Shown: positions 36,798 through 45,557 of the stretch, in pieces
Position numbering within the stretch: the stretch's first letter is position 1
How the letters are laid out: every line of letters starts with the position of its first letter
Source of the DNA: Flavilitoribacter nigricans DSM 23189 = NBRC 102662
GTDB lineage: Bacteria; Bacteroidota; Bacteroidia; Chitinophagales; Saprospiraceae
Direction of reading: 5' to 3'
Length of the DNA stretch: 64,000 nt
Assembly: GCF_002646595.1 (NCBI RefSeq)
Contig: NZ_PDUD01000046.1
Location: 41,720-105,719 of the forward strand
Program-made: the position numbers and the translations under genes
Notes under the pieces: model-generated
What the model saw: only the letters and a program-made list of their open reading frames with translations
Databases searched by the model: none
Told to the model about the DNA's origin: nothing

Positions 36798-38501
36798 ATG
36801 CGTAGTTACATATCGGTAATTTGTGTAATCATTTTGAACTTAGTGACGGTTAATCCGGTCCTGGCGCAGGAGGGATGTTATCAGGAGCGGAAAGAGCAGG
36901 GTAGGCAGTTGATGGAAAATGGCCAATATGTCTCCGCTGTAGTACAATTCAGTATCGCTCTTACCTGCCCGGATAGACAGCAAAATCAGGAAATTATCAC
37001 ACTTATCCAGGAAACGCAAAAGCGGCAGCAAGCCCATTACGAGCGTCTGGTTCAGGCCGCCGAAAAAGAAGCAGCATCTGCTCGAAGTGCGCGTGCAGAT
37101 GAAGCAGAAGCAAGAGCGCTCGCTGAACAAAAAGCTGAAGAAGCCAGGATCAGCGGTCGGCAGGCAGAAGCACTGCGATTGTCATTATTGGCAGACATTA
37201 ACCGGCAGCAAAGAAATTTTGGAGACGCGCTTTTTCTAGCTTACGCTGCTTTACAACTGAGTGACAGTATAACTTTTGCCGCCGCCCGGAAAGCTTTTGT
37301 GGAGGTTGTGAAGGATTCTTTCTCCCAAGTTGTTCCGACGGTAGGGAATATACAACATATGCATCTATCGGAAGGCCCCCTCCCCTATCTGAGTTTTTTG
37401 GATGAAGCTGGTATAAAGGTTTACGATTTGAAAAGCGGTCGGTTAGAAAAAGTTGGGCCGGTTCATAGCGAGCTACTTACAATTGGAGCATCAACTGTTG
37501 TTACAGCAAGAACTGATGGAGGAAATGAGGGACAATTAGTATCACTGCGTAACGAGACTGATCATACACTAACTGCCCACCTAGAACGACTTACTGCAGC
37601 CGCAGTTGCTTCCGATGATTCCTTTTTTGTGACTGGGGCTAGAGATCATCAAGCCATTATTTGGAATAAAGATGGTTCGATAAAGAGTCGACTGGTAGGT
37701 CATGAGGGTAATATTTACCAGATTCACATTAGTCCGGATGGGCAAATGATTGTTACCCGATCCTCGGATGGAACTGCACGCGTTTGGTCTGTGGAAGGCC
37801 GGCAGGTAGCAATAATTGGTCAAGATGAGGGCTATATTCGAAACATTCAAGTGATGAAAGGCACTCCGGTTTCAATCATTACAAATTCCGACAAAGGCGG
37901 CGTTAAGATCTGGGAACAGGGAGGGGCATTGCGGGCTGTGCTACCTTTGGATAACAGTGGTTCCATCCAGGTGGTTTTGCAAGGGGATCGCCTCATCACT
38001 TTGACGGCTAATGGATCGATGAGCGCCTGGGATATTCAGGGAAATGCCACTACCTCATTTTCATACGATGAAAAACTCCTGGGTGCGGTACCCTACGGCG
38101 ATGGGCAATTGCTGAGTTGGTCGGAAGACCAGCGTATTCAGCTTTGGCAACAGAATGGGACGCTGGCACAGGTGTTTGTTGGCCACCAGGATATTTTATC
38201 CGGCCTGTCCGGTGCACCCAGTGCCGGATTGATACTATCCACAGGCCGGGATGGCTCCACCAAGCTTTGGGATAGTTCCGGACAGCTTCTGACGGAATGG
38301 GATCTCCAGACCCGAAGAGTAATGATGGGTCACATCGCCCAGCAGACCAATCAGATCGTGATCGCAGATCAGGGTAACCAACGTTTGTTGATCATGCCGT
38401 TTCCAGATATTATCCTGGAACAATTGATGAATAATCATGAACAGTTCCTATCCGTTAACCAAACTTTACTAGCAACCTATAACATTCAATTTTGGCCCTG
38501 A
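36798..38501 (+). CDS. Exported WD40-repeat protein with TPR/coiled-coil N-terminus
   Basis: I choose the ATG at 36798: it lies just after the previous stop and gives a signal peptide (MRSYISVICVIILNLVTVNP, cut after LAQ). An earlier in-frame ATG at 36708 overlaps the preceding gene and has no leader. After a TPR-like unit (GRQLMENGQYVSAVVQFSIA) comes an alanine/glutamate-rich coiled coil (residues about 75-130), then NFGDALFLAYAALQLSD, a segment typical of the region between NTPase and WD40 domains in STAND proteins. Residues about 170-567 hold WD40-type repeats such as DGTARVWSVEG and DGSTKLWDSSGQLLTEWD, enough for one propeller. It looks like the sensor half of a STAND-WD40 protein encoded and exported separately, in the same operon as a STAND NTPase lacking a propeller. 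Confidence 0.8.
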   Translation: MRSYISVICVIILNLVTVNPVLAQEGCYQERKEQGRQLMENGQYVSAVVQFSIALTCPDRQQNQEIITLIQETQKRQQAHYERLVQAAEKEAASARSARADEAEARALAEQKAEEARISGRQAEALRLSLLADINRQQRNFGDALFLAYAALQLSDSITFAAARKAFVEVVKDSFSQVVPTVGNIQHMHLSEGPLPYLSFLDEAGIKVYDLKSGRLEKVGPVHSELLTIGASTVVTARTDGGNEGQLVSLRNETDHTLTAHLERLTAAAVASDDSFFVTGARDHQAIIWNKDGSIKSRLVGHEGNIYQIHISPDGQMIVTRSSDGTARVWSVEGRQVAIIGQDEGYIRNIQVMKGTPVSIITNSDKGGVKIWEQGGALRAVLPLDNSGSIQVVLQGDRLITLTANGSMSAWDIQGNATTSFSYDEKLLGAVPYGDGQLLSWSEDQRIQLWQQNGTLAQVFVGHQDILSGLSGAPSAGLILSTGRDGSTKLWDSSGQLLTEWDLQTRRVMMGHIAQQTNQIVIADQGNQRLLIMPFPDIILEQLMNNHEQFLSVNQTLLATYNIQFWP

Positions 38502-38507
38502 AACTAA

Positions 38508-40199
38508 TCATTGTGCAGCCGGCACATATTCCCAAATATCCGTTGAATTATAGGCATTATTCGTACCTACCATATAGACTCGACCATTGATTTCGAAAAC
38601 AAAATCTGCTGCCGTCGGGAATACCGGATCATTAGGTAGAGATTGTCGCTGTTCAAAACCAAAGGAATCGTTGGCAGTTGCGGGTATACTTAATTCATAC
38701 CACGCATCGCTGGATAGATCTTCACTTAAGCCCAGGAATACACTAGATCCGATGGGAACGGTTACAATGCCTTGCCCTGAATCTTGCACATCAAAAGAAC
38801 CACGACGGGCCCAGTTCTCCTGATTCGGGTCAAATTCCCATAAATCATTCAGGTCGAGTCCGGTATATCCGAATCCGGCAAATAAGCGGTCGTTGACCAC
38901 AAAGGCCACCGCGTTGGTTCTTCCCCGGTTGATAGATTGATTGTTAGCATAAAGAGGTAACACGCCGATAGAATCCCAGGCACCCGCAATGGGGTCATAA
39001 GACCAGACATCATCCAGCCATCCATCAATGCATTCGCGGGTCAGATCCCGGCAACCGGTACCGATGTAGCCTTTCCCGTCGAGACTCACTCCGAAAGCAT
39101 CCTTTCGTAAAATTCCGGGAAAGGGTTGCTCTCGCATCCACATACCGTTTCCCGGATCATAGGACCAAAAATCGGCCTGCATCTGATCTTCGATCTGACC
39201 TAAGCCGAAATAGAACTTTCCATTCAATTTAAATGATACGCTCCCCACTCTCGCTAAGGGAGCCATCATTGGTACGGATGATGGCAAGATGGTAGCTCCC
39301 TGATCTGTGCCGGGATTAAAAGTCCAGATAGTTTTAAAATCTGCGGCTTCGACAAAGCTGCAGGCCGTTAATCCGCAACCCATCAAAATAATGGCTTCCG
39401 CTCCAAAGCTCTCCCCTACCGGATCTTTGAACTCCTGATTATCGATAATGGCAAACTTTCGCCAACCACCGATCGTGGAGAAAATAATGGGCTCGCTGAT
39501 GATCACCTCTCCGTTTAATACGGCATAAGCCCAAAGGTGATAATCTGTATTAAAATCGAGGCTATCCAGCGTAGCGCTGAACTCACCGTCGCGATCGGTC
39601 TGGCCTTTGGATTTGACTTTATCGGGGTCGGTCAATCCCGGAAAGGTTTCGGAAGGACAAAAAACAAAACCGTGATCCTCCAGTGTATCCTCACGATTAA
39701 TGATCAAGACCGCACTTACTTCGGCCTGATCGTTAGTAATTGCCACTCGATCCGGCAAGAGCTTTATCTGAAAGTCTTCGCCAAAAGATAGGGTTCTGGT
39801 TTCACTGTAGACTTCCCGCGAACCAACTTTTACAAATGCGCGGCAGTAGTAGGAAGCAGTAATGAGTAGATCTGTCAGATCAACACTATAGTCCACACCA
39901 TTTGCTAACGGCATATTTATGGTTTCCTTATTATCCGCCAGCGTCGGTTCCAGATTATCGGTCGACCAGACTAATCCAAATTCGGTCGGCAAATTTTCCG
40001 GCGCCAACACGCCATCAATACCGGTTATACCAATTTGAAAGCGTGCAGCATTAATGCCGGTTTTTTCGATAGCTAATAGCTCGGCATTAACAAAATCCAG
40101 TTCAGCGAATTCCTGTTCACAAGAAAACAGGAGTTGACCGAGTATCCATATTAACGCGACTCTGTTTATTAGAAAGCAGTTGACCAACGATTTTCTCAC
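38508..40199 (-). CDS. Kelch-propeller lipoprotein, paralogue of the 34182 gene
   Basis: The start is a GTG at 40199 that shares one base with the TAG stop of the upstream T9SS gene, which suggests translational coupling. The 563-residue protein carries a lipoprotein signal with WILGQLLFSCEQEF, lipidation at the cysteine. Two fibronectin-like segments (FGLVWSTDNLEPTL, SYYCRAFVKVG; DHGFVFCPSETFPGL) precede a Kelch propeller (GKFYFGLGQIEDQMQADFWSY, split by turns; GKGYIGTGCRDLT; DRLFAGFGYTGLDLNDLWEF). Layout and order relative to its T9SS partner match the plus-strand Kelch protein at 34182-35903. The gene converges on the WD40 gene with only 6 bases between the stops and no obvious terminator. 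It probably acts at the envelope with the giant protein encoded upstream; the ligand is unknown. Confidence 0.8.
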   Translation of the reverse strand: MRKSLVNCFLINRVALIWILGQLLFSCEQEFAELDFVNAELLAIEKTGINAARFQIGITGIDGVLAPENLPTEFGLVWSTDNLEPTLADNKETINMPLANGVDYSVDLTDLLITASYYCRAFVKVGSREVYSETRTLSFGEDFQIKLLPDRVAITNDQAEVSAVLIINREDTLEDHGFVFCPSETFPGLTDPDKVKSKGQTDRDGEFSATLDSLDFNTDYHLWAYAVLNGEVIISEPIIFSTIGGWRKFAIIDNQEFKDPVGESFGAEAIILMGCGLTACSFVEAADFKTIWTFNPGTDQGATILPSSVPMMAPLARVGSVSFKLNGKFYFGLGQIEDQMQADFWSYDPGNGMWMREQPFPGILRKDAFGVSLDGKGYIGTGCRDLTRECIDGWLDDVWSYDPIAGAWDSIGVLPLYANNQSINRGRTNAVAFVVNDRLFAGFGYTGLDLNDLWEFDPNQENWARRGSFDVQDSGQGIVTVPIGSSVFLGLSEDLSSDAWYELSIPATANDSFGFEQRQSLPNDPVFPTAADFVFEINGRVYMVGTNNAYNSTDIWEYVPAAQ

Positions 40200-43100
40200 T
40201 ATTCAATAATGATTTTGCGTGCGATGTAATGATTTTGATCCCGAATGAAAAGAACGTAAATACCGGCGGATTGGTTTTCCAAATTAATCCACGTTTTTCG
40301 GTTAGCCATTGGGATGGTGAATTCGACGATGGTTGCTCCAACAACATTGATTACCCGGGCCTCCAGCTCTTTCGGCAACACCTCCTGCCATTCCAGTTGG
40401 AATATACCTTTTCCCGGATTGGGATATACTGTCAAATTTTGCTCTAGGATATGGAGAGCAGCAGTGGGTACCGCCTGATCAATCCTGACGTCGACTACTT
40501 CCACCGTACAGCCGTTAGCATCCTCTACCCGTATAGTATAACTGCCGGCGGCCAGCGCTCCCGAATTGGGCATATTAGTTTGCCGGAAGCCTCCCGGCCA
40601 GGACCAGTAGAAGGTATAGGGCGGTACCCCTCCGGTAATTGACACGCTAATGAAACCCAGAGAATCCGTGGTTTCGTGTCGAATAGAATCAATGGCGAAA
40701 TCCAGGGCGGGCGGTTCCTTCACTTCCCAGGTATCACTGATGAAGCAATTGTTTTCATCGGTGACCGTCAGGTTATATACACCCGGTCCCAGGTTGGAGG
40801 GATTCGGCAAATCACCGAGATCAGGCTCCCATTGATACGACAGTGTTCCTGTGCCTCCGCTTGCCTCAACGAGCAGTTTGCCATCAGCGGCTCCAAAACA
40901 ACTAATCTCGTTCACTTCCGGCCGCAGACTGATTTGCGGGTTCACAAAAACGATTATTTCGTCTTCACCTCGGCAGCCTTTTTCGTCGGTAACGCTGACC
41001 CGATAAGTACCGCTGGTGCGGACCTCTATAGTTGATCCGGTGGTGTTATCACTCCAAAAGTAAGTGGTAAAGTCATCAGCTACGGATAAAGGAGAAGATT
41101 CCCCAAAGCACAACTCCGTATCGCCAATGATGGAAGGCAGGGGAAGTGGAGAGGCCGTAACGGAAAAGTCCGCTTTCCCGGTACAGCCTTGCTGGTCCGT
41201 TACCGTTACCCGGTATGTCCCCGAAGCAGTCACCGGGATCGTCCTGTTTATTGATCCGGTCGACCACTGGTAGCCGGCAAATGCTCCAGCATCCAGCGTA
41301 GTGACTCCACCTTCACAAATTTCCTGATCTCCGCTGATTTGGGGTTGCAGTTCTTCATTTTCAACGATGTTGACGGCAGCCGTGCCCACACAACCATCAG
41401 CATTGGTAACGGTTACTGAAACTGGTCCCGGAACAGCTCGTTGTATGAAAGGGCCAGTTTCACCCGTAGACCACTGATAGGAGCTGTACTCATCCACACT
41501 CAGTACAGTAGAACCGCCCGGACAGATACTGAGCGAGCCGGTAATCATCGGTTCCGGTTTTTCGTACATCGTCACGTGCGCCGAAGCTTCTATTTCGCAT
41601 CCGTTCTGGTCGACGACAACGACAGAGTAGGTCCCGGAAGTTTTCACGGAAATAGAATTTGTAGTCGTCCCGTTATTCCAAAGGTAAGACTGAAAACCAT
41701 CTAGGGACAGCTCCGTGCTGTCTCCGGCGCAAATGCTTCGGTTGCCGTCGATGGCTACCGATTGTAAGGGTAGCTGATCAACCTCGAACGTTTGAACTGT
41801 CGTACAACTTTCACTATCCGTTACAGTAAAACGATAATTCCCTGCTACGAGACTAGTCCTGATAGAACCGGTGGCACCGTCGTTCCACTTGATAACATAT
41901 TCGGGTGTGCCGCCGGTAACGGTCACTAAAGCAGCCGTTACTTCATCAGCACATAGTGAAAAGTCCTGCACATCCAGATCGACTAGTAATGGTGTCGATG
42001 GTTCGGATAAAGAAAAGGTCTGGATGGATTCACAGCCTGATTGATCAGAGACCGTTACGGTGTAAATCCCGGCAGGAAGATTCGTTCTTTCAGGTCCTTG
42101 AATTCCATCACCCCAACTGAAGCTTAGCGCCTCAACATCTTCAGGAGAGAAGAATATGGCACCGGTAGCGTCTCCATTACAAGCAATATTAGTGACTTCC
42201 GGGGCAAGATCTACACCTGAAGACAAACAGAGATTGGGAACTTGTCTGATTAATACCCGACGGGCAAGTCCAAATTCCGATACGATCTCAAACACTACCT
42301 GCCGGCTCTCGGCTTCGGGATTTTCGGCAATGGTTACTAGTACTTTCCTGGGCCCTTTCCCCTGAATTAGTGGTGCCCCCCCGAGGCCTGTCTGCGCATC
42401 GAAAACCTGTAACCAGTCATTTGGTGGAAGGTTAGCGATCTCCCAGCTACCATTTACATCAATATGCGCCTCGAAGGAACCAGCGGTGTAGGGAATAGCC
42501 AGCGGATTTATGCTGAATGGTTCGAAGTCTACTTTTACCAAGCTTTCTGGGTTACTGATCTCAAACCCTTCTACCAGACTCACTCCGCCGGCGGTAAAGT
42601 TTTTTGGTGATGCAAATATTGAAGTCGTATCATAGATAGGACGAAGCGTATAAATCAAACCATTCTCCTTCAAGAGTCTGAAAGATATTGCTTCCCCTTC
42701 CTTGAAACCACATTTTTGGGGAAAGATATCAGGATTCGGGAGAATGGAATCTGGAGAGATAATCTCCTGCTCAAGCAGATCTAATGAAAGCAAATCATAT
42801 TCACCGGATTGATCTCGGCTCACCGAATAGGGTTGGTACATTACTTCTCCAACATATTGCTTATCAATATAGTCAATATACAATCTATCTTCCGGCTTAA
42901 TAATTTCCTGATTGAATAATATATTATTTTGGAAAGCAATAGTGTGTTTCTTGGAATCATCGGGATCGCAAAATATAAACAGGTCTTGAAATTCCCAAGA
43001 TAAAGTAAAGGCCGCACTACCTTCTGATTCTGCCTTATCCAGCACCATGTAGTACGTACCTGGTTTATTGATCAATTCATCGATAAAAAGGCTGTCTTTT

Positions 43101-44845
43101 CCTCCGCCTGCCGGTAACTCCAAGCGCGCTAGGCAATTTTTTTGTCCACACTGGTAATTGAATAAGAACAGACCCATTGCTGATGCCGATTCCAGATGGA
43201 TAATATTCGTACCATCGTTAAAAATTATTTCATCTTCTATATTTGAAGCAATTATATTTTCCGGTGAGGATGGAAAATCTAGCTGAAATAATCGATCCTC
43301 TCCATCATAGTCAAAATCGTATTTAGAGCAGTGCTGAAAAAAGTCCGATTGATTGACATCAAAATCATTTCCCGCTCCGTCTAATAACCCGTTTATCACT
43401 TGTTCTCGCTGAAACAATTCCGGCGTGTCACTACTGCAAGGACCATCCGGAACAGGGATCGTCAGAGTAAAGCTTTCATCGCCACTCGGCGGAGTGAGAA
43501 TCAATAATTGAAAATATGTGTCACTATGTGCGGCGAAGGTGATTTTCTTTTCTTCTGCATTAGTACTTGCTATACAAGCTTGGTTTCGGTCATTAATACT
43601 ACAATTATAGACATAGAGATTGGTTCTATTATCGTCACTGATCAACTCTATTGTAGTAGGGGATTCAGTCTCACTGTAATAGGTGAAGATATGGCCCTTG
43701 ACGCCGGAGGAAAGATCATAATCATCAGCAATACAGTCAATCCCAGCCAGAGAGACTGTAGTTATTTCGGCCGTGCGTTTACTTAATACCGTATTACCGT
43801 TAGTGATGAATTCTCCGTTTAGATCACAAGGAGAGGGAAATGCTTTACAGTTCAGACCAAGTCTGAACACTCCCTCATTCGGCGGAAGAGCTCCGATCCA
43901 GAATCCCACTATGCCACCATCAATGGCAATCCAGTAAGTGCCGGCTTCCAGTTCTATGAACAACGATCGCTCACTGATGCTTTTGTATTCTCCTTTGGCC
44001 AGGCATGATCCCACAATTGGGGTATTGGGTAGAGCCGGTATGTAAGTACTTTCCAGCAATAGTAAATCCAGGCTGGAACCTTCTGAAAGTATGTCGAGCT
44101 CAATTTCTACAAATTGCGGTTCCGATAGATCCAGGCGATATAAAGCATCGTTGTATTCGTAGGCCTCGCCCAAAGAAAATTCTATGCATTCCTCATAGTC
44201 TTCAATGGTTAGATCATTGGAAAAGCCAACGGTACTCCCTTCCACCGTTTGTCCGCATTGAATAGGAATTGGACCGGTTTCGGCATTTTCCCGGCAATTC
44301 CAGTCTATCGAGAGGTCAAAAGTCCCGGAGGTCCCGTCTTTCCCCTCTACCATTACGTAGTAACGGCCTGCTTCGAGCGTTCTTTTGATTTGTTCCCCTA
44401 CACCTACCGGGTTGGTACTGGCGGCTATCCCAATTGTTTCATCACAGTCCCGCAACAGAATTAACTCGAAATTCTTGGAAGCAGCGAAGTTATCCAGGGT
44501 TATCGTCACTTCCTCCGTGTAATAGATATCGAAGTAGTATAGGAGCTCCGGCCCGGTATTATCGCCCCATACCTGATCACCTATCTTAAAGGTGGTGCTA
44601 TTATTACTACTGAAGGTATTATCCTGCTGGACTAATTTACTGTCACATTCGAGATACTCAACTGAAAAGCAGTCTAATAAATCGTCGGCATTATCAGAAT
44701 TTGATTTAGCAATGCCAGCCACACTACGGTTTTCAATGATCGGCTGATTTCCAACGGACGAAAATACAGTGGGTAAGAGCGGGTGTGCAGTGGGTAGAAA
44801 GACGAGTAAGAATAGGACGAGGTTTAAGCTTATATGCCAGTTCAT
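40199..44845 (-). CDS. Giant T9SS-exported surface protein, paralogue of the 27715 gene
   Basis: The 1548-residue product begins with a signal peptide (MNWHISLNLVLFLLVFLP and TAHP). Residues about 50-640 contain several PPC-like beta domains (for example YYVMVEGKDGTSGTFDLSIDW). Residues about 650-870 resemble the region around the BACON domain of the 27715 protein, including QKCGFKEGEAISF and NGSWEIANLPPNDWLQV. A SprB-like repeat follows near 885-950, then a run of Ig-like repeats with the pattern ICPGGSTVLSVDEYSSYQWS and a final glycine/valine strand, another SprB-like unit, and a T9SS sorting domain from about 1470 (LTVYPNPGKGIFQLEW, ending YIARKIIIE). It is therefore secreted and displayed at the cell surface. 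It is the first gene of a minus-strand pair with the Kelch lipoprotein and diverges from the CHAT operon. Confidence 0.85.
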   Translation of the reverse strand: MNWHISLNLVLFLLVFLPTAHPLLPTVFSSVGNQPIIENRSVAGIAKSNSDNADDLLDCFSVEYLECDSKLVQQDNTFSSNNSTTFKIGDQVWGDNTGPELLYYFDIYYTEEVTITLDNFAASKNFELILLRDCDETIGIAASTNPVGVGEQIKRTLEAGRYYVMVEGKDGTSGTFDLSIDWNCRENAETGPIPIQCGQTVEGSTVGFSNDLTIEDYEECIEFSLGEAYEYNDALYRLDLSEPQFVEIELDILSEGSSLDLLLLESTYIPALPNTPIVGSCLAKGEYKSISERSLFIELEAGTYWIAIDGGIVGFWIGALPPNEGVFRLGLNCKAFPSPCDLNGEFITNGNTVLSKRTAEITTVSLAGIDCIADDYDLSSGVKGHIFTYYSETESPTTIELISDDNRTNLYVYNCSINDRNQACIASTNAEEKKITFAAHSDTYFQLLILTPPSGDESFTLTIPVPDGPCSSDTPELFQREQVINGLLDGAGNDFDVNQSDFFQHCSKYDFDYDGEDRLFQLDFPSSPENIIASNIEDEIIFNDGTNIIHLESASAMGLFLFNYQCGQKNCLARLELPAGGGKDSLFIDELINKPGTYYMVLDKAESEGSAAFTLSWEFQDLFIFCDPDDSKKHTIAFQNNILFNQEIIKPEDRLYIDYIDKQYVGEVMYQPYSVSRDQSGEYDLLSLDLLEQEIISPDSILPNPDIFPQKCGFKEGEAISFRLLKENGLIYTLRPIYDTTSIFASPKNFTAGGVSLVEGFEISNPESLVKVDFEPFSINPLAIPYTAGSFEAHIDVNGSWEIANLPPNDWLQVFDAQTGLGGAPLIQGKGPRKVLVTIAENPEAESRQVVFEIVSEFGLARRVLIRQVPNLCLSSGVDLAPEVTNIACNGDATGAIFFSPEDVEALSFSWGDGIQGPERTNLPAGIYTVTVSDQSGCESIQTFSLSEPSTPLLVDLDVQDFSLCADEVTAALVTVTGGTPEYVIKWNDGATGSIRTSLVAGNYRFTVTDSESCTTVQTFEVDQLPLQSVAIDGNRSICAGDSTELSLDGFQSYLWNNGTTTNSISVKTSGTYSVVVVDQNGCEIEASAHVTMYEKPEPMITGSLSICPGGSTVLSVDEYSSYQWSTGETGPFIQRAVPGPVSVTVTNADGCVGTAAVNIVENEELQPQISGDQEICEGGVTTLDAGAFAGYQWSTGSINRTIPVTASGTYRVTVTDQQGCTGKADFSVTASPLPLPSIIGDTELCFGESSPLSVADDFTTYFWSDNTTGSTIEVRTSGTYRVSVTDEKGCRGEDEIIVFVNPQISLRPEVNEISCFGAADGKLLVEASGGTGTLSYQWEPDLGDLPNPSNLGPGVYNLTVTDENNCFISDTWEVKEPPALDFAIDSIRHETTDSLGFISVSITGGVPPYTFYWSWPGGFRQTNMPNSGALAAGSYTIRVEDANGCTVEVVDVRIDQAVPTAALHILEQNLTVYPNPGKGIFQLEWQEVLPKELEARVINVVGATIVEFTIPMANRKTWINLENQSAGIYVLFIRDQNHYIARKIIIE

Positions 44846-45261
44846 GATAGTCAGCTATTTAGGCATTAGGGTTTATGTAACTATTTCCAAGATAGTAAAA
44901 AATCCTCTGTTACAAGAAATGATTTGGCTGATGCTGTCTGGTCTTAGCTGGAGGGTAGATACAAATTCAAGTATTATTAAGGAGGAAACCCTTTAAAGGA
45001 AATCGGGAAACTAACTTCGGAAGTGAATAGTATAGATCATCAAATAATCTAGGTTGAATTTTGAAACTATTTCTTTTATTCAGCGTAATATAATTTCGTT
45101 ATTAGAGCCTTAAGATTCGATTTAATTAATAAGAATCATTAAAAAACCACAGGAATTCCCAATTCCAGTAATTTAAATGGCTAAAATCCATCGCTCGCCT
45201 TCACGCTAGGTTGAATAGATAAAAAGATAAATTTTTATTATCCGGTATTATTGTTGCTAAA

Positions 45262-45311
45262 GGATATATTTCCCATTAGGAGTTTGAGAACACCAAATGG
45301 ATATATTTCCC
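45262..45311 (+). repeat. Direct repeat of GGATATATTTCCC
   Basis: The 13-mer GGATATATTTCCC occurs at 45262-45274 and again at 45299-45311, 37 bases apart start to start. Each copy is followed or preceded by a related CCGG...TTGCTAA stretch (45242-45260 and 45326-45340), which hints at a larger imperfect duplication. Its position in the divergent promoter region would suit a regulator binding site, but this is inference. Confidence 0.45.
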
Positions 45312-45413
45312 TCTAGTTGCCATAGCCGGATATTGCTAAGAGATGCTTGTCTAAAATTTGGTCTTTGAAGCGAAAAGCGTCAATAATTCGATTAGACGAT
45401 CGGGTAGGTTAGG

Positions 45414-45428
45414 AGCTTAGTCTAAGCT
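45414..45428. promoter_or_regulatory. Perfect 15-bp palindrome ahead of the CHAT operon
   Basis: AGCTTAG-T-CTAAGCT is a perfect inverted repeat of 7 bp arms about a single central base. It lies 126 bases upstream of the CHAT start. Size and symmetry fit the operator of a dimeric regulator, though no regulator gene is adjacent. Confidence 0.4.
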
Positions 45429-45543
45429 AAGTGACCATTCTCACCGTGAAGTATAAGCGAATAAGTAGCCTTGCCCGAAACGGGACCGTACGCTTAGGCT
45501 GAATACTAAAACTTAGACAGGCTAAAACTATCCACCAGATAAT

Positions 45544-45557
45544 TTATAGTACTATGA
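45544..45557 (+). promoter_or_regulatory. Palindromic start-codon motif TTATAGTACTATGA, copy 1
   Basis: The 14-mer TTATAGTACTATGA covers the CHAT start codon (ATG at 45554) and includes the perfect 10-bp palindrome ATAGTACTAT at 45546-45555. The same 14-mer covers the start of the 255-residue gene at 51374. A regulator or a small RNA could act on both starts; chance or a preferred initiation context are alternatives. Confidence 0.4.

Larger units (their letters stand above)
44846..45553. other. 708-bp AT-rich divergent regulatory region
   Basis: This gap separates the start of the minus-strand T9SS gene from the start of the plus-strand CHAT operon, so it should hold both promoters. I see no credible gene in it: short open frames lack recognisable starts or composition. 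It holds a duplicated 13-mer, a perfect 15-bp palindrome and a 10-bp palindrome over the CHAT start codon (listed separately). TAAAATTTG at about 45351-45359 resembles a Bacteroidota -7 box but has one extra base and lies about 195 bases before the start. Confidence 0.5.

Noticed and set aside
44769..44996. 75-codon plus-strand open frame across the T9SS gene start
   Set aside because: The first part is antisense to the signal peptide of the T9SS giant and the rest is intergenic; nothing supports translation.
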